Assembly (NCBI GenBank): GCA_900551415.1
Contig: URWB01000027.1
Location: 1-22,695 of the forward strand
DNA from: an uncultured Eubacteriales bacterium
Lineage (GTDB): Bacteria > Bacillota > Clostridia > Peptostreptococcales > Anaerovoracaceae
Length of the DNA: 22,695 bases
Direction: 5' to 3'
Below the pieces are notes generated by a model. It ran no database searches and was not told where the DNA came from. It was given only the letters and a program-made list of their open reading frames with translations. The position numbers and the translations under genes are program-made. Below, in pieces: positions 13,844 through 21,436 of the stretch. Within the stretch, counting starts at the first letter, position 1; every line of letters starts with the position of its first letter.

Positions 13844-14815
13844 CTAGTCTATTCCATAAAACCGTTTCGCATTCTCCAGCGTGCGGCGGGCAGCTTCTTC
13901 ATAGGATATCCCTTTGAGCAACGCCACGCGGCGCGCGGTATAGGCTACGTATGGAGATTGATTTTTTTTGCCGCGATGTGGCTCCGGCGTCAGATACGGC
14001 GCGTCTGTTTCGACCAAAAGATATTCAATCGGAATCGCGCTGACTACCTCCGAAGTCTTGCGGTTATTCTTGTAGGTCACCGGTCCTGCGATTGAAATGG
14101 TCGCGCCCAGCTTCACATACTGCTCTGCCAGTTCTCGGCTTCCGGAAAAGCAGTGCAGCAGCACGCGCGCGTCTTTTTCCATGCAGCAGTTCTCTGTGCA
14201 ATCACAGGCTTCGGCTCGCATGGCGTCAAGGTCTGCTCTTGTGCAGTCACAGGCTTCGGCTCGTCCGCCTTCCCCTGCGCGGCTGGCTTTTTGCGTTGTC
14301 TGCGCGCCTGCCTTCCGGCCGATGCCGGTGCCCGGGCGCGGCGGGAACCATCCGCAGCGTTCTTCGCTGAACGCGCCCTCCGCCTTGAGGATGTCCATCG
14401 TCTCCTGGTCCGCCTCACGCGCGTGAATCACAATTGGCATGTGCAGCTCGTTCGCCAGGCGGATCTGGCGGCGAAACCAGTAGCGCTGATCCTCCGCATC
14501 CGAGTGATTATAGTAAAAATCCAGTCCGATCTCGCCGATCGCCTGCACCTTCGGCTGTCCGGCCAGGCGGCGGATCTTTTCGTAAATCTCCTCTGTCATC
14601 GTCTTCGTATCGTGTGGATGCACACCGACCGCCGCGTAGCACCACGGCAGCAGGGCTGCGTCCGAGACTGCCCGCTCTGAGCTTGGCAAGTCAAAACCGA
14701 CATCCATCACATAAGCGACCTCAGAATCCTCAATCGCGGCGATCAGCTGCGCGCGCTCCTCCTCACTGTAGCCATCGTTATTGATGTGCGTATGCGAGTC
14801 AAATAATATTTTCAT
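13844..14815 (-). CDS. tatD: TatD-family metal-dependent DNase, with an internal repeat insertion
   Basis: The metallohydrolase ligands of the TatD family are visible: DSHTH (6-10), IGEIGLDFY with Glu95, VIHAREA with His131, LLHCFSGS with His221, and ETDAPYLTP near the C-terminus. The 323 residues exceed the usual 255-260. The excess is a Gly/Arg/Cys-rich segment at about 150-216 between the His131 strand and His221. It contains RAEACDCT twice (185-192 and 200-207). The ATG at 14815 shares its first base with the metG stop (TGATG), so translation is coupled to metG. TatD proteins have been linked to DNA or tRNA quality control; the exact substrate here is unknown. Confidence 0.92.
   Translation of the reverse strand: MKILFDSHTHINNDGYSEEERAQLIAAIEDSEVAYVMDVGFDLPSSERAVSDAALLPWCYAAVGVHPHDTKTMTEEIYEKIRRLAGQPKVQAIGEIGLDFYYNHSDAEDQRYWFRRQIRLANELHMPIVIHAREADQETMDILKAEGAFSEERCGWFPPRPGTGIGRKAGAQTTQKASRAGEGGRAEACDCTRADLDAMRAEACDCTENCCMEKDARVLLHCFSGSRELAEQYVKLGATISIAGPVTYKNNRKTSEVVSAIPIEYLLVETDAPYLTPEPHRGKKNQSPYVAYTARRVALLKGISYEEAARRTLENAKRFYGID
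14195..14263 (-). repeat. 45-bp-period direct repeat inside tatD
   Basis: The 24 bases at 14195-14218 recur at 14240-14263 with one difference. The 45-base shift keeps frame and encodes the duplicated RAEACDCT. Confidence 0.85.
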
Positions 14816-16791
14816 CAGCTTACCACTTCCCCGTCCGGCGCGTCTGTTGATACGATTTCCACGCGCTCACCGTTGTCCGCAAACAAAATCATGCCCTTGG
14901 ACTCCATGCCGCGCAGCTGACGCGGTTTGAGATTCGCGACTATGATGACCTTCTTGCCGACCATTTCCTCCGGCTTGAAGCTCTGCGCCACACCGCTGAT
15001 GATCTGGCGGCGCTCCGTTCCCATCTTTACCTGGAATACCAGCAGCTTGTCCGCCTTCGGATGCTTCTCGGCCTTTTCGATCAGACCGACACGGAAGTCG
15101 ATCTTGTCAAAATCGTCGTACTCGATCTCCGGCTTCAGCGTGAGCGGCACGTTCGCTTCCGCGGCATCCGCGGGTTCCTTCGCCGCCTTCAAGGCCGCGC
15201 TGATCTCATGCAGCGCCGCGAGCTCCTTCTCAATATCGATACGAGGGAAAATCGCCTCGCCCTTTTTCACCTGTTCCTGATACATCATTTCAAATGTGAA
15301 CGCGTCCTCCCAGACCACATCCGCGTACCACAGCCCCAGCTGCTTGCGGATCTCCTTGGAGGTCGTGTGCATGAACGGATGGATCAGAATCGAAATGATG
15401 CGGATCGCCTCTGCCAGATTGTGCAGTACGGTATCCAGCTTCGCCTTGCTGTCCGCGTCGGTATCCGCAGTCTTAGCCAGCACCCAAGGCGCCTTTTCGT
15501 CAATATATTTGTTCGCGCGGCGCACCAAAATCCAAATTTCTTCGAGTGCCATGTTGAACGCGAACTTGTCCATCTGCGCCTCGACCTTCGCCGCCGCGCC
15601 GATGGCGATGGCCTTCAGCTCCGCGTCAATCTCATCACAAGCGGCAGGAACCGCGTCCGGCACCACGCCGCCGTTGTATTTTTCGATCATGGAAACCGTC
15701 CTCGAAACCAGATTGCCGAGGTCGTTCGCCAGATCGTAGTTCATGCGCTTGAGCATCACCTCATTGGTGAACACGCCGTCCTGCCCGAAGGTATACTCAC
15801 GCAGCAGGAAATATTTCAAAGCATCGATGCCGTAACGCTCGATCAAAATGACCGGATCGATGACATCGTCGCCCTTGCTCGCCTTGGACTTGGAGACTTT
15901 TTCTCCGCCCAAAAGCAGCCAGCCATGTCCGAGCACCTGCTTCGGCAGCGGCAGACCCGCGCTCATCAGCATCGCCGGCCAGATGATCGAGTGGAAACGC
16001 ACGATTTCCTTCCCCACCAGATGCACGTTGGCAGGCCAGTATTTGTCGTAAAGTTCTCTGTCGTCAGGATAGCCCAGCGCCGTAATGTAGTTTGTCAGCG
16101 CGTCCAGCCATACATAAATGACATGCTTTTTGTCGATCGGAACCGGAATCCCCCAGTCAAAGGTCGAACGCGAAATGCAAAGATCATCCAAACCCTGCTT
16201 GATGAAGGAAATCATTTCGTTGCGGCGTGATTCCGGCTGCAAAAATTCCGGATGCTCGTCAAACAGCGCGAGCAGCCTGTCCGCATAGTTGGAAAGCTTG
16301 AAGAAATAAGCCTCCTCCTTCGCCGGCTGCACCGGTCTGCCGCAGTCCGGACAACAACCGTTCACCAGCTGACTTTCCGTCCAAAAACTCTCGCAAGGCG
16401 TACAGTAAAGCCCCTCATACTCACCCTTGTAGATGTCACCCTTGTCGTACATCTCCATAAAGATTTTCTGCACACGCTCGATGTGGCGCGGCTCGGTCGT
16501 GCGGATAAAGTCGTCATAAGAAATCTCCATCGTCTCCCATAACTTCTTGATTCCGGCAACTACCTCGTCCACATACGCCTGCGGGCTCACACCCTTCTCA
16601 TCCGCGATCGTCTGGATCTTCTGACCATGCTCATCGGTTCCCGTCAGGAATCTTACATCATAGCCGCAAAGCCTCTTAAAGCGCGCCATCGCGTCCGCCA
16701 TGACCGTACAATAAGTGTGCCCGATATGCAGATTCGAGCTTGGATAATAGATCGGCGTCGTGATGTAATAGGTCCCTTTTTTTTCTGTCAT
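14815..16791 (-). CDS. metG: Methionyl-tRNA synthetase
   Basis: This class I synthetase of 658 residues charges tRNA-Met. It has the HIGH motif (22-25) and a KVSKS variant of KMSKS (298-302). A zinc knuckle has Cys130, Cys133, Cys147 and Cys150. The family anticodon-binding helical domain follows, and a C-terminal tRNA-binding OB-fold domain starts near 555 (KIDFRVGLIEKAEKHPKADK). The presence of that domain fits the dimeric Firmicutes form. The ATG at 16791 has GGGAGG 8 bases upstream. No T-box leader is present; the gene is internal to the aspartokinase-led operon, 46 bases after a small membrane-protein gene. Confidence 0.97.
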   Translation of the reverse strand: MTEKKGTYYITTPIYYPSSNLHIGHTYCTVMADAMARFKRLCGYDVRFLTGTDEHGQKIQTIADEKGVSPQAYVDEVVAGIKKLWETMEISYDDFIRTTEPRHIERVQKIFMEMYDKGDIYKGEYEGLYCTPCESFWTESQLVNGCCPDCGRPVQPAKEEAYFFKLSNYADRLLALFDEHPEFLQPESRRNEMISFIKQGLDDLCISRSTFDWGIPVPIDKKHVIYVWLDALTNYITALGYPDDRELYDKYWPANVHLVGKEIVRFHSIIWPAMLMSAGLPLPKQVLGHGWLLLGGEKVSKSKASKGDDVIDPVILIERYGIDALKYFLLREYTFGQDGVFTNEVMLKRMNYDLANDLGNLVSRTVSMIEKYNGGVVPDAVPAACDEIDAELKAIAIGAAAKVEAQMDKFAFNMALEEIWILVRRANKYIDEKAPWVLAKTADTDADSKAKLDTVLHNLAEAIRIISILIHPFMHTTSKEIRKQLGLWYADVVWEDAFTFEMMYQEQVKKGEAIFPRIDIEKELAALHEISAALKAAKEPADAAEANVPLTLKPEIEYDDFDKIDFRVGLIEKAEKHPKADKLLVFQVKMGTERRQIISGVAQSFKPEEMVGKKVIIVANLKPRQLRGMESKGMILFADNGERVEIVSTDAPDGEVVS

Positions 16792-16837
16792 TTTGTATTC
16801 CTCCCGGTCTCCCTTTCGAATGAGAAAGGGCAGATTT

Positions 16838-17059
16838 TTATTTTACTTCTTTTTGTTCGGCGTCCGGCGCGTCCGGCGCCTCTACCTTCTCCTGCTTTTC
16901 CTCCTGAGGAAAAGCTTTACTCATGGTTTTGTCAGTCGCCGCGATCAGCGCGATGCCCGCAGCCAGCAAAAGTCCCGCGGTCTTGCCGATGGTCTTGACG
17001 ACCTGTCCCGTTGTGAGCTTCTTGCCCGGTTTTTTCGCCTCGATTTTACCTCTGTTCAT
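16838..17059 (-). CDS. Small single-pass membrane protein, unknown function
   Basis: The 73-residue protein has a basic N-terminus, one hydrophobic segment (about 28-41, GLLLAAGIALIAA) and a charged Glu/Lys/Pro tail. The start is the ATG at 17059, which has AGGAGG 7 bases upstream, a stronger site than for the longer in-frame start at 17092. The first 14 bases overlap the end of the cytidylate-kinase-like gene, pointing to coupled translation. I recognise no family. Placement between a kinase-like gene and metG says only that it is co-expressed with them. Confidence 0.72.
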   Translation of the reverse strand: MNRGKIEAKKPGKKLTTGQVVKTIGKTAGLLLAAGIALIAATDKTMSKAFPQEEKQEKVEAPDAPDAEQKEVK

Positions 17060-17675
17060 CCTTGTACCTCCTGTGCTGCACATAATCCGCAATCAGATTG
17101 GCAGCCTCTTCCTCTGTGATATAGCTGCTGTTGATGGCCAGATTGTAATTCTTGAATTCCCCCCATTTCTGACCTGTATGATAATTGTAATAATTCTGAC
17201 GCGCCTTATCATAGGTGGCAACAATCTCCCTGACATCATCCGGATTCTCCCCGTAAGACTCCACGGCGCGTCTGAGACGATCCTCCTGGTCCGCGTAGAT
17301 AAAGACGTTCGTCACCCCCGCGATCTCCCGCAGTACATAATCCGCACAGCGTCCGACAATAACAGCCTCGCCCTTTTCTCCGATTTCACGAATGGTCTGG
17401 AAGGTCGCCAAAAACAACTTTTCGTTGACCGAAAGCGGACTGCCGCTCGTTGCCTCGTTGAAGCTCAAAGCCGACGAAAGATTGTAAGCGAAGCTGTTCT
17501 TTGCCTTCAGCTCCGCGCCCGCGAGCAGTTCTTTAGAAAACCCACTCCGTTCCGCGGCCAAATCGATCAATTCTTCCTTGTCATAAAAAGGCACCTCCAG
17601 CTTCTGCGCCAGAATCTTGCCGATGGTGCGCCCTCCGCTGCCATATTCTCTGCTGATTGTGACTAATTTTTTCAT
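17046..17675 (-). CDS. Cytidylate kinase-like family protein
   Basis: The 209-residue protein begins VTISREYGSGGRTIGKILAQ. This is the P-loop variant typical of the cytidylate-kinase-like group, followed by VPFYDKEEL and a central AVIVGRCADYVL. These proteins are related to nucleoside monophosphate kinases, but their true substrate is mostly untested. A role in CMP phosphorylation should not be assumed; a separate canonical cmk could exist outside the window. The ATG at 17675 has an AGGG 6 bases upstream. It lies 24 bases after the aspartokinase stop, in the same operon. Confidence 0.88.
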   Translation of the reverse strand: MKKLVTISREYGSGGRTIGKILAQKLEVPFYDKEELIDLAAERSGFSKELLAGAELKAKNSFAYNLSSALSFNEATSGSPLSVNEKLFLATFQTIREIGEKGEAVIVGRCADYVLREIAGVTNVFIYADQEDRLRRAVESYGENPDDVREIVATYDKARQNYYNYHTGQKWGEFKNYNLAINSSYITEEEAANLIADYVQHRRYKDEQR

Positions 17676-17699
17676 GGGAATCCCTGCCTTTCTGTACCT

Positions 17700-19028
17700 C
17701 TATACCTCTACAAACGACTGATAGATCGCGCGAATCGCCGTTTCAAAATCCTTGTTTTCCACGCCGACGATGATATTCATTTCGCTTGAGCCCTGGTCGA
17801 TCATACGAATGTTGACCCCCGCGTCCGCGAGCGCGGTGAACAGTCTCGCAGAAACGCCCGGACGGAAGCTCATGCCATGCCCCACCGTCGCGATCAGCGC
17901 CATGTTTTCGAAAACATCGATGCTGTCCGGTCTGAGTCTGGTGCGGAATTCATCAAGCACCTCATCCAGCCGCCCGTTGATGGACTGATTGGACATGACA
18001 ACGGAGACCGTATCGATGCCGCTCGGCAGATGCTCAAAATTGATATCATAATCGTCGAGAATTCCCAGAATTCTTCTGACAAATCCACGCTCACTGCTCA
18101 TCATGTTCTTGTATAAGGCTACGACGGTGAAGTCCTTGCTGCCGGCGATGCCGGTAATGATGCGGCCCGCGTCGCCGTCGCCGTAAGCCTCCGCCTCGCT
18201 TGTGATCATCGTGCCCGGATCCTCCGGCGCGTTGGTGTTGCGGATATTGATTGGCACGTTGGCCATTCTCGCCGGATAAATTGCGTCCTCATGCAGCACC
18301 GAAGCACCCATATACGAAAGTTCTCTGAGCTCTTTGTAGGAAATCTTGCGGATCTGCTCCGGATTTTTGACGATGCGCGGGTCAGCCATCAAAAAGCCCG
18401 AAACATCCGTCCAGTTTTCGTAAACGTCCGCGGCCATCGCGCGCGCCACCAGCGCGCCCGTAATGTCGGAGCCCCCACGCGAAAAAGTCTTGACCGAGCC
18501 GTCCGGCAGACTGCCGTAAAAGCCCGGCAGCACCGCGCGCTCATGCTTCGCGAGCTCCGCGCGGATAGCCTCATCGGTTTCCGGCATCATCAGCTTGCCC
18601 TTCGCGTCGAACCTGATCAAATCCTTTGTATCGACAAAGTCATAGCCCAAAAATGCCGCCACCAGCACCGCGTTCAAATATTCACCGCGCGAGGCGATAT
18701 AGTCCGCGCTCGGATTCTGCTTGAGATTTTCGCGAATCTCATCGAAATAGCGAAAAAGGTCAACCTTGATGCCAAGATTGATCTGCACCGCCATGAAGCG
18801 GTCCGCCACGACCTGAAACAGTTGGTCGTAAGGCAGATTATGCTCAATATGCGTTTTGCACAGATAAAGAATATCCGTAATTTTGTTGTCTGATTCGTAA
18901 CGCTTGCCCGGCGCGGATACCACGATGTATCTCCGGTCCGGGTCCTGCGTGATAATCTGTTTCGTTTTAGTCAGCTGAATCCCGTCAGCAACGGATGAGC
19001 CGCCGAATTTCGCGACTTTGATGCCCAT
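17700..19028 (-). CDS. Aspartate kinase (monofunctional, ThrA/LysC type with C-terminal ACT domains)
   Basis: This enzyme phosphorylates aspartate, the first step to lysine, threonine and methionine. The 442-residue protein has KVAKFGGSS (4-12), a SRGGSDITGALVA segment and a C-terminal pair of ACT-like domains (about 295-442) that in the family bind feedback inhibitors. The end includes GVNIRMIDQGSSE, a common ACT motif. The ATG at 19028 has AGGAGG 9 bases upstream. It is the first gene of an operon with the kinase-like protein, a small membrane protein, metG and tatD. A promoter and a 15-bp palindrome lie just upstream. Which end product inhibits it (lysine or threonine) cannot be read from the sequence. 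Confidence 0.95.
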   Translation of the reverse strand: MGIKVAKFGGSSVADGIQLTKTKQIITQDPDRRYIVVSAPGKRYESDNKITDILYLCKTHIEHNLPYDQLFQVVADRFMAVQINLGIKVDLFRYFDEIRENLKQNPSADYIASRGEYLNAVLVAAFLGYDFVDTKDLIRFDAKGKLMMPETDEAIRAELAKHERAVLPGFYGSLPDGSVKTFSRGGSDITGALVARAMAADVYENWTDVSGFLMADPRIVKNPEQIRKISYKELRELSYMGASVLHEDAIYPARMANVPINIRNTNAPEDPGTMITSEAEAYGDGDAGRIITGIAGSKDFTVVALYKNMMSSERGFVRRILGILDDYDINFEHLPSGIDTVSVVMSNQSINGRLDEVLDEFRTRLRPDSIDVFENMALIATVGHGMSFRPGVSARLFTALADAGVNIRMIDQGSSEMNIIVGVENKDFETAIRAIYQSFVEV

Positions 19029-19059
19029 AAAATCTGTCCTCCTGTTTTTTCATATGTAC

Positions 19060-19074
19060 AAGTATTGAATACTT
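19060..19074. promoter_or_regulatory. 15-bp palindrome at the aspartokinase transcript start
   Basis: AAGTATTGAATACTT is a perfect inverted repeat (7-bp arms, one central base). It lies just after the -10 box, around the expected start point. This position suits a repressor operator; no cognate regulator is encoded nearby. Confidence 0.5.
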
Positions 19075-19075
19075 T

Positions 19076-19104
19076 ATTTTATACCATTTTTTTGTTTTTT
19101 TCAA
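19076..19104 (-). promoter_or_regulatory. Promoter of the aspartokinase-metG-tatD operon
   Basis: On the minus strand TTGAAA (19104-19099) and TAAAAT (19081-19076) are separated by 17 bases made of long A-tracts. It is AT-rich and the only good promoter between this operon and the upstream gene. Confidence 0.7.
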
Positions 19105-19131
19105 GATTCCGCAAAGTTTTTTCGATGTCCG

Positions 19132-19626
19132 TCATTTTTTCTTCTGTTCATCGCGCTGTCTTTTTAAATTACGCAGCAGTTCTTCGTTCAGCAGCGCCTC
19201 GGCATCCCGCAGCTCCGCTTCGTTCTCCACATCGACAAATTGCGTAATCCAGATCCGCGAGCGATACCAGCTGCGCGCGATCGCCTCGATGAGCGCCTTG
19301 CCGTAACGCGGCGCCATTTCTCCGGCCTTGATAAAATACACGCGGATGATCAGCCCCAGCTTCATGCTCTTGATTTCAAAAATACAGTCCTGCTCGCCTA
19401 CGCGCTCCATCGCCTCCTGCAAATCCTCCGCGATATGCTCGCACAGCACGCCGCGCTTGCCGTCCTCGCAGACAAAAAAGAACGCGCATGCCGCCAGCAC
19501 GCCGAGCCCCGTCGCCCAGGCTTCTCCGAACGCGCGCAGGGTCACGCCGTACATCAAAAGTCCGAGCGCAAGCCCCGCCCATTTGATATATCCCAATAAT
19601 CTGATCCTTTTTTCAACCTGTTCCAT
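19132..19626 (-). CDS. Two-helix membrane protein of unknown function
   Basis: The 164-residue protein has two adjacent hydrophobic helices (about 12-29 and 36-53) followed by a soluble cytoplasmic part of about 110 residues. That part is rich in Glu/Arg and ends in a Lys/Arg-rich tail. I do not recognise a family. The ATG at 19626 has GAGG 5 bases upstream. It is followed 103 bases later by the aspartokinase start, with that operon's promoter in between, so it probably forms its own unit; read-through into the operon is possible. The second palindromic element lies just upstream. Confidence 0.7.
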   Translation of the reverse strand: MEQVEKRIRLLGYIKWAGLALGLLMYGVTLRAFGEAWATGLGVLAACAFFFVCEDGKRGVLCEHIAEDLQEAMERVGEQDCIFEIKSMKLGLIIRVYFIKAGEMAPRYGKALIEAIARSWYRSRIWITQFVDVENEAELRDAEALLNEELLRNLKRQRDEQKKK

Positions 19627-19648
19627 ACATACCTCTTCTTTTGGGCTA

Positions 19649-19737
19649 GCGCGTAACGAAATTTGAGATTTCCGCGTGCGCGGCGTTCGCAGACGCGCGC
19701 GTTGTTAGGTGTTTTTGCCGTAATTTCGTAAATGTCG
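19649..19737 (+). repeat. Palindromic intergenic element, copy B (MITE/REP-like)
   Basis: GCGCGTAACGAAAT at 19649 matches the 4621 copy (GCGCATAACGAAAT), and the following GAGATTTC is conserved. A middle hairpin is shorter than in copy A. The final 31 bases (19707-19737) align with 4684-4714 without gaps at 24 of 31 positions. The copy sits between divergent genes, whereas copy A sits between convergent ones. Orientation is the same in both. Confidence 0.65.
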
Positions 19738-20128
19738 AAACACTGTTTTCATTTCCTGCTTATCTAAATCCGCGCGCCGCAGTGATGCCCCTATCTAAAT
19801 TATAACGCCGATATGCGCGAGCGTAAAGGCGTTTTGTGGATTCTTTCCGTATTCATTCTATTATATTCACTTCTCGCGTCCTTTGCAATAGTTCTTTTGC
19901 GTTTCGCCGCCCTTTCCGAGCGCTTTTCTTCTTTTTTTATGCGGGCTGCCGCCTTCTGCCGCTGTGTTTTGGACGCTTGCGCCGTCTTTCCCGCAATTCC
20001 TTTTGCCGCGAACGCGAATTTTCACGAAATTGAGACTTTTCCTTTTCGCAAAAAAGTGATAAGATAAAGAAAACGCTCGCAGCAGCAAGTCTGCCGCCGA
20101 AGCAGTTTTCCAAGTGAAAGGAGCCCTT
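19738..20128. other. Non-coding region upstream of deoC
   Basis: A 9-bp direct repeat TATCTAAAT occurs at 19761-19769 and 19792-19800. A plus-strand open frame from 19813 lacks a ribosome binding site and looks spurious. Near the end a TAAGAT (20060-20065) may be the -10 box for deoC, but no good -35 box accompanies it. Confidence 0.45.
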
Positions 20129-20806
20129 ATGAAATTATCGAAACCATTGAATAAATACTTCGACCACACGCTGCTCAAGCCGGAGGCGACCTCCGCGCAG
20201 ATTGACCGGCTCTGTGAAGAAGCCAAAACCTATGATTTTTATTCCGTCTGCGTCAACAGCTGCTACGTTGGACGCTGTACGGACAATCTCAAGGGTACAG
20301 ACGTCAAAGTCGCTGCTGTTGTCGGCTTCCCTCTGGGTGCCTGCACAACCGCGACCAAAGCCTTTGAGACCGAGGAAGCCTGCAAGGACGGCGCTTCAGA
20401 AATCGACATGGTGCTCAATCTCGGCGCGTTTAAAGACGGCAGATATGACGATGTGCGCGATGATATCCGCGAGGTAGTCAGCGCCGCCGCGCAGTACGGC
20501 GCGATCGTCAAGGTGATTCTCGAAACCTGTCTGCTCACGCCGGACGAAATTGAAGAAGCCTGCCGTCTCTCCAGGGACGCCGGCGCGCGCTTCGTCAAGA
20601 CTTCAACCGGATTTAACAGCGGCGGCGCGACCGCGGCAGATGTCGCGCTGATGAAACGGACTGTCGGTGACGCCCTCGAGGTCAAAGCCAGCGGCGGCAT
20701 CCGCGACTATGAGACCGCTATGGCGATGATTGAAGCGGGTGCCGACCGTATCGGCGCGTCCGCGTCTGTAAAGATTATGGAGGTGTACCGTCAAAATGTC
20801 CAGTAA
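20129..20806 (+). CDS. deoC: Deoxyribose-phosphate aldolase
   Basis: The 225-residue class I aldolase cleaves 2-deoxyribose-5-phosphate to glyceraldehyde-3-phosphate and acetaldehyde in deoxynucleoside catabolism. The Schiff-base Lys157 is in RFVKTSTGF. Asp93 (EIDMVLNLG) and Lys186 (VKASGGIR) complete the catalytic triad. Length matches the family. The ATG at 20129 has AAAGGAG 5 bases upstream. A GTG at 20114 in the same frame sits before that site and is unlikely. No other deo genes are adjacent. The last 11 bases overlap a 57-codon gene, and a strong terminator ends the pair. Confidence 0.96.
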   Translation: MKLSKPLNKYFDHTLLKPEATSAQIDRLCEEAKTYDFYSVCVNSCYVGRCTDNLKGTDVKVAAVVGFPLGACTTATKAFETEEACKDGASEIDMVLNLGAFKDGRYDDVRDDIREVVSAAAQYGAIVKVILETCLLTPDEIEEACRLSRDAGARFVKTSTGFNSGGATAADVALMKRTVGDALEVKASGGIRDYETAMAMIEAGADRIGASASVKIMEVYRQNVQ

Positions 20807-20969
20807 AGTTCTTGATATCCTCAAGGGCAGCTTCTGCGCCCTGATTTTTCTCTTTTGCCTGATCTCCCGCGTCCAAAAAGGCGGTGACGCCGCTTGGACT
20901 TATGTCGGGATGGCTGTAACCGCCATCGCCGCCATCGGATTTTTTAAGCGCGCCTTCGACCGCTACTGA
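20796..20969 (+). CDS. 57-residue two-helix membrane protein overlapping deoC
   Basis: A frame starting ATG at 20796, inside the last codons of deoC, runs to TGA at 20969. It encodes a 57-residue protein with two hydrophobic segments (about 11-24 and 34-50), separated by a short polar turn with RVQKGGD and ending in a basic/aromatic tail. GGAGG (20779-20783) is 12 bases upstream, rather long but within the usable range. The codon use resembles that of neighbouring genes, and the pair is followed by a terminator. I do not recognise a family; the reading frame, not a homolog, supports the call. Confidence 0.6.
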   Translation: MSSKVLDILKGSFCALIFLFCLISRVQKGGDAAWTYVGMAVTAIAAIGFFKRAFDRY

Positions 20970-21436
20970 TTGCGGCTGCGCGCGGCACGCGAACAGGCAA
21001 GCCGGCCGGCGGCCACTTCGCCGCGAACTGCCGCCGGACTGACGCGCAGGCAGCCTCTTCGCTGCAAACGCGTCGATGAACAGTCGAGCCTGCCCGCCGA
21101 AACAAAAAGCAGGCAGCCGCGCAGGCCTGCAATACCCTGCTGCCCATTGCGGCATCGGCAAGCTATCGCCGCTCTAAAAAAGATCAAAAAATATGATGCC
21201 GAGCCGCGGCTCCTTATTCGGAACCCGCGGCTCGGCACTGTTTTTTCTTTCCTTTCATTCCGAAAATCGCACCTGCGTGTTATCCCCGTGTCCGCGGCAA
21301 AAGCCGCCTGCGGCGCTGTGCTCTCGCAGCGCCCACTGTCCGCTTTCGACGTGACCCTTCACGCTCCGCGCCGCAATCTCCGGCAGTCTTCGGCGTGGAC
21401 AAAGCGCCTATCAGCGCTGCAGCCTTTCGCGACGCG
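20970..21436. other. Convergent intergenic region between the deoC unit and metK
   Basis: The first part (20970-21180) is GC-rich and shows no supported gene. The terminator of the deoC unit occupies 21197-21250. The rest (21251-21436) has a weak AGCGC/GCGCT hairpin near the metK stop without a T-tract. Open frames on both strands give Arg/Ala/Pro-rich products with no start signals. Confidence 0.5.
21197..21250 (+). terminator. Strong rho-independent terminator of the deoC unit
   Basis: TGCCGAGCCGCGG (21197-21209) pairs perfectly with CCGCGGCTCGGCA (21225-21237). A run of six T (21241-21246) and more T/C follow. It lies about 230 bases past the small gene at 20796. Confidence 0.9.

Noticed and set aside
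16792..16837. T-box leader for metG
   Set aside because: Only 46 bases separate the previous gene, too short for a T-box.
20020..20045. Third partial copy of the palindromic element (ACGAAATTGAGA...)
   Set aside because: Only about a dozen bases match with gaps, and no palindrome or distal block follows; likely chance.
19813..20067. 84-codon open frame upstream of deoC with a hydrophobic segment
   Set aside because: No ribosome binding site, and it runs through the likely deoC promoter region.
20970..21180. Open frames on both strands between the deoC unit and its terminator
   Set aside because: GC-rich Arg/Ala/Pro products without start signals; shadows of base composition.
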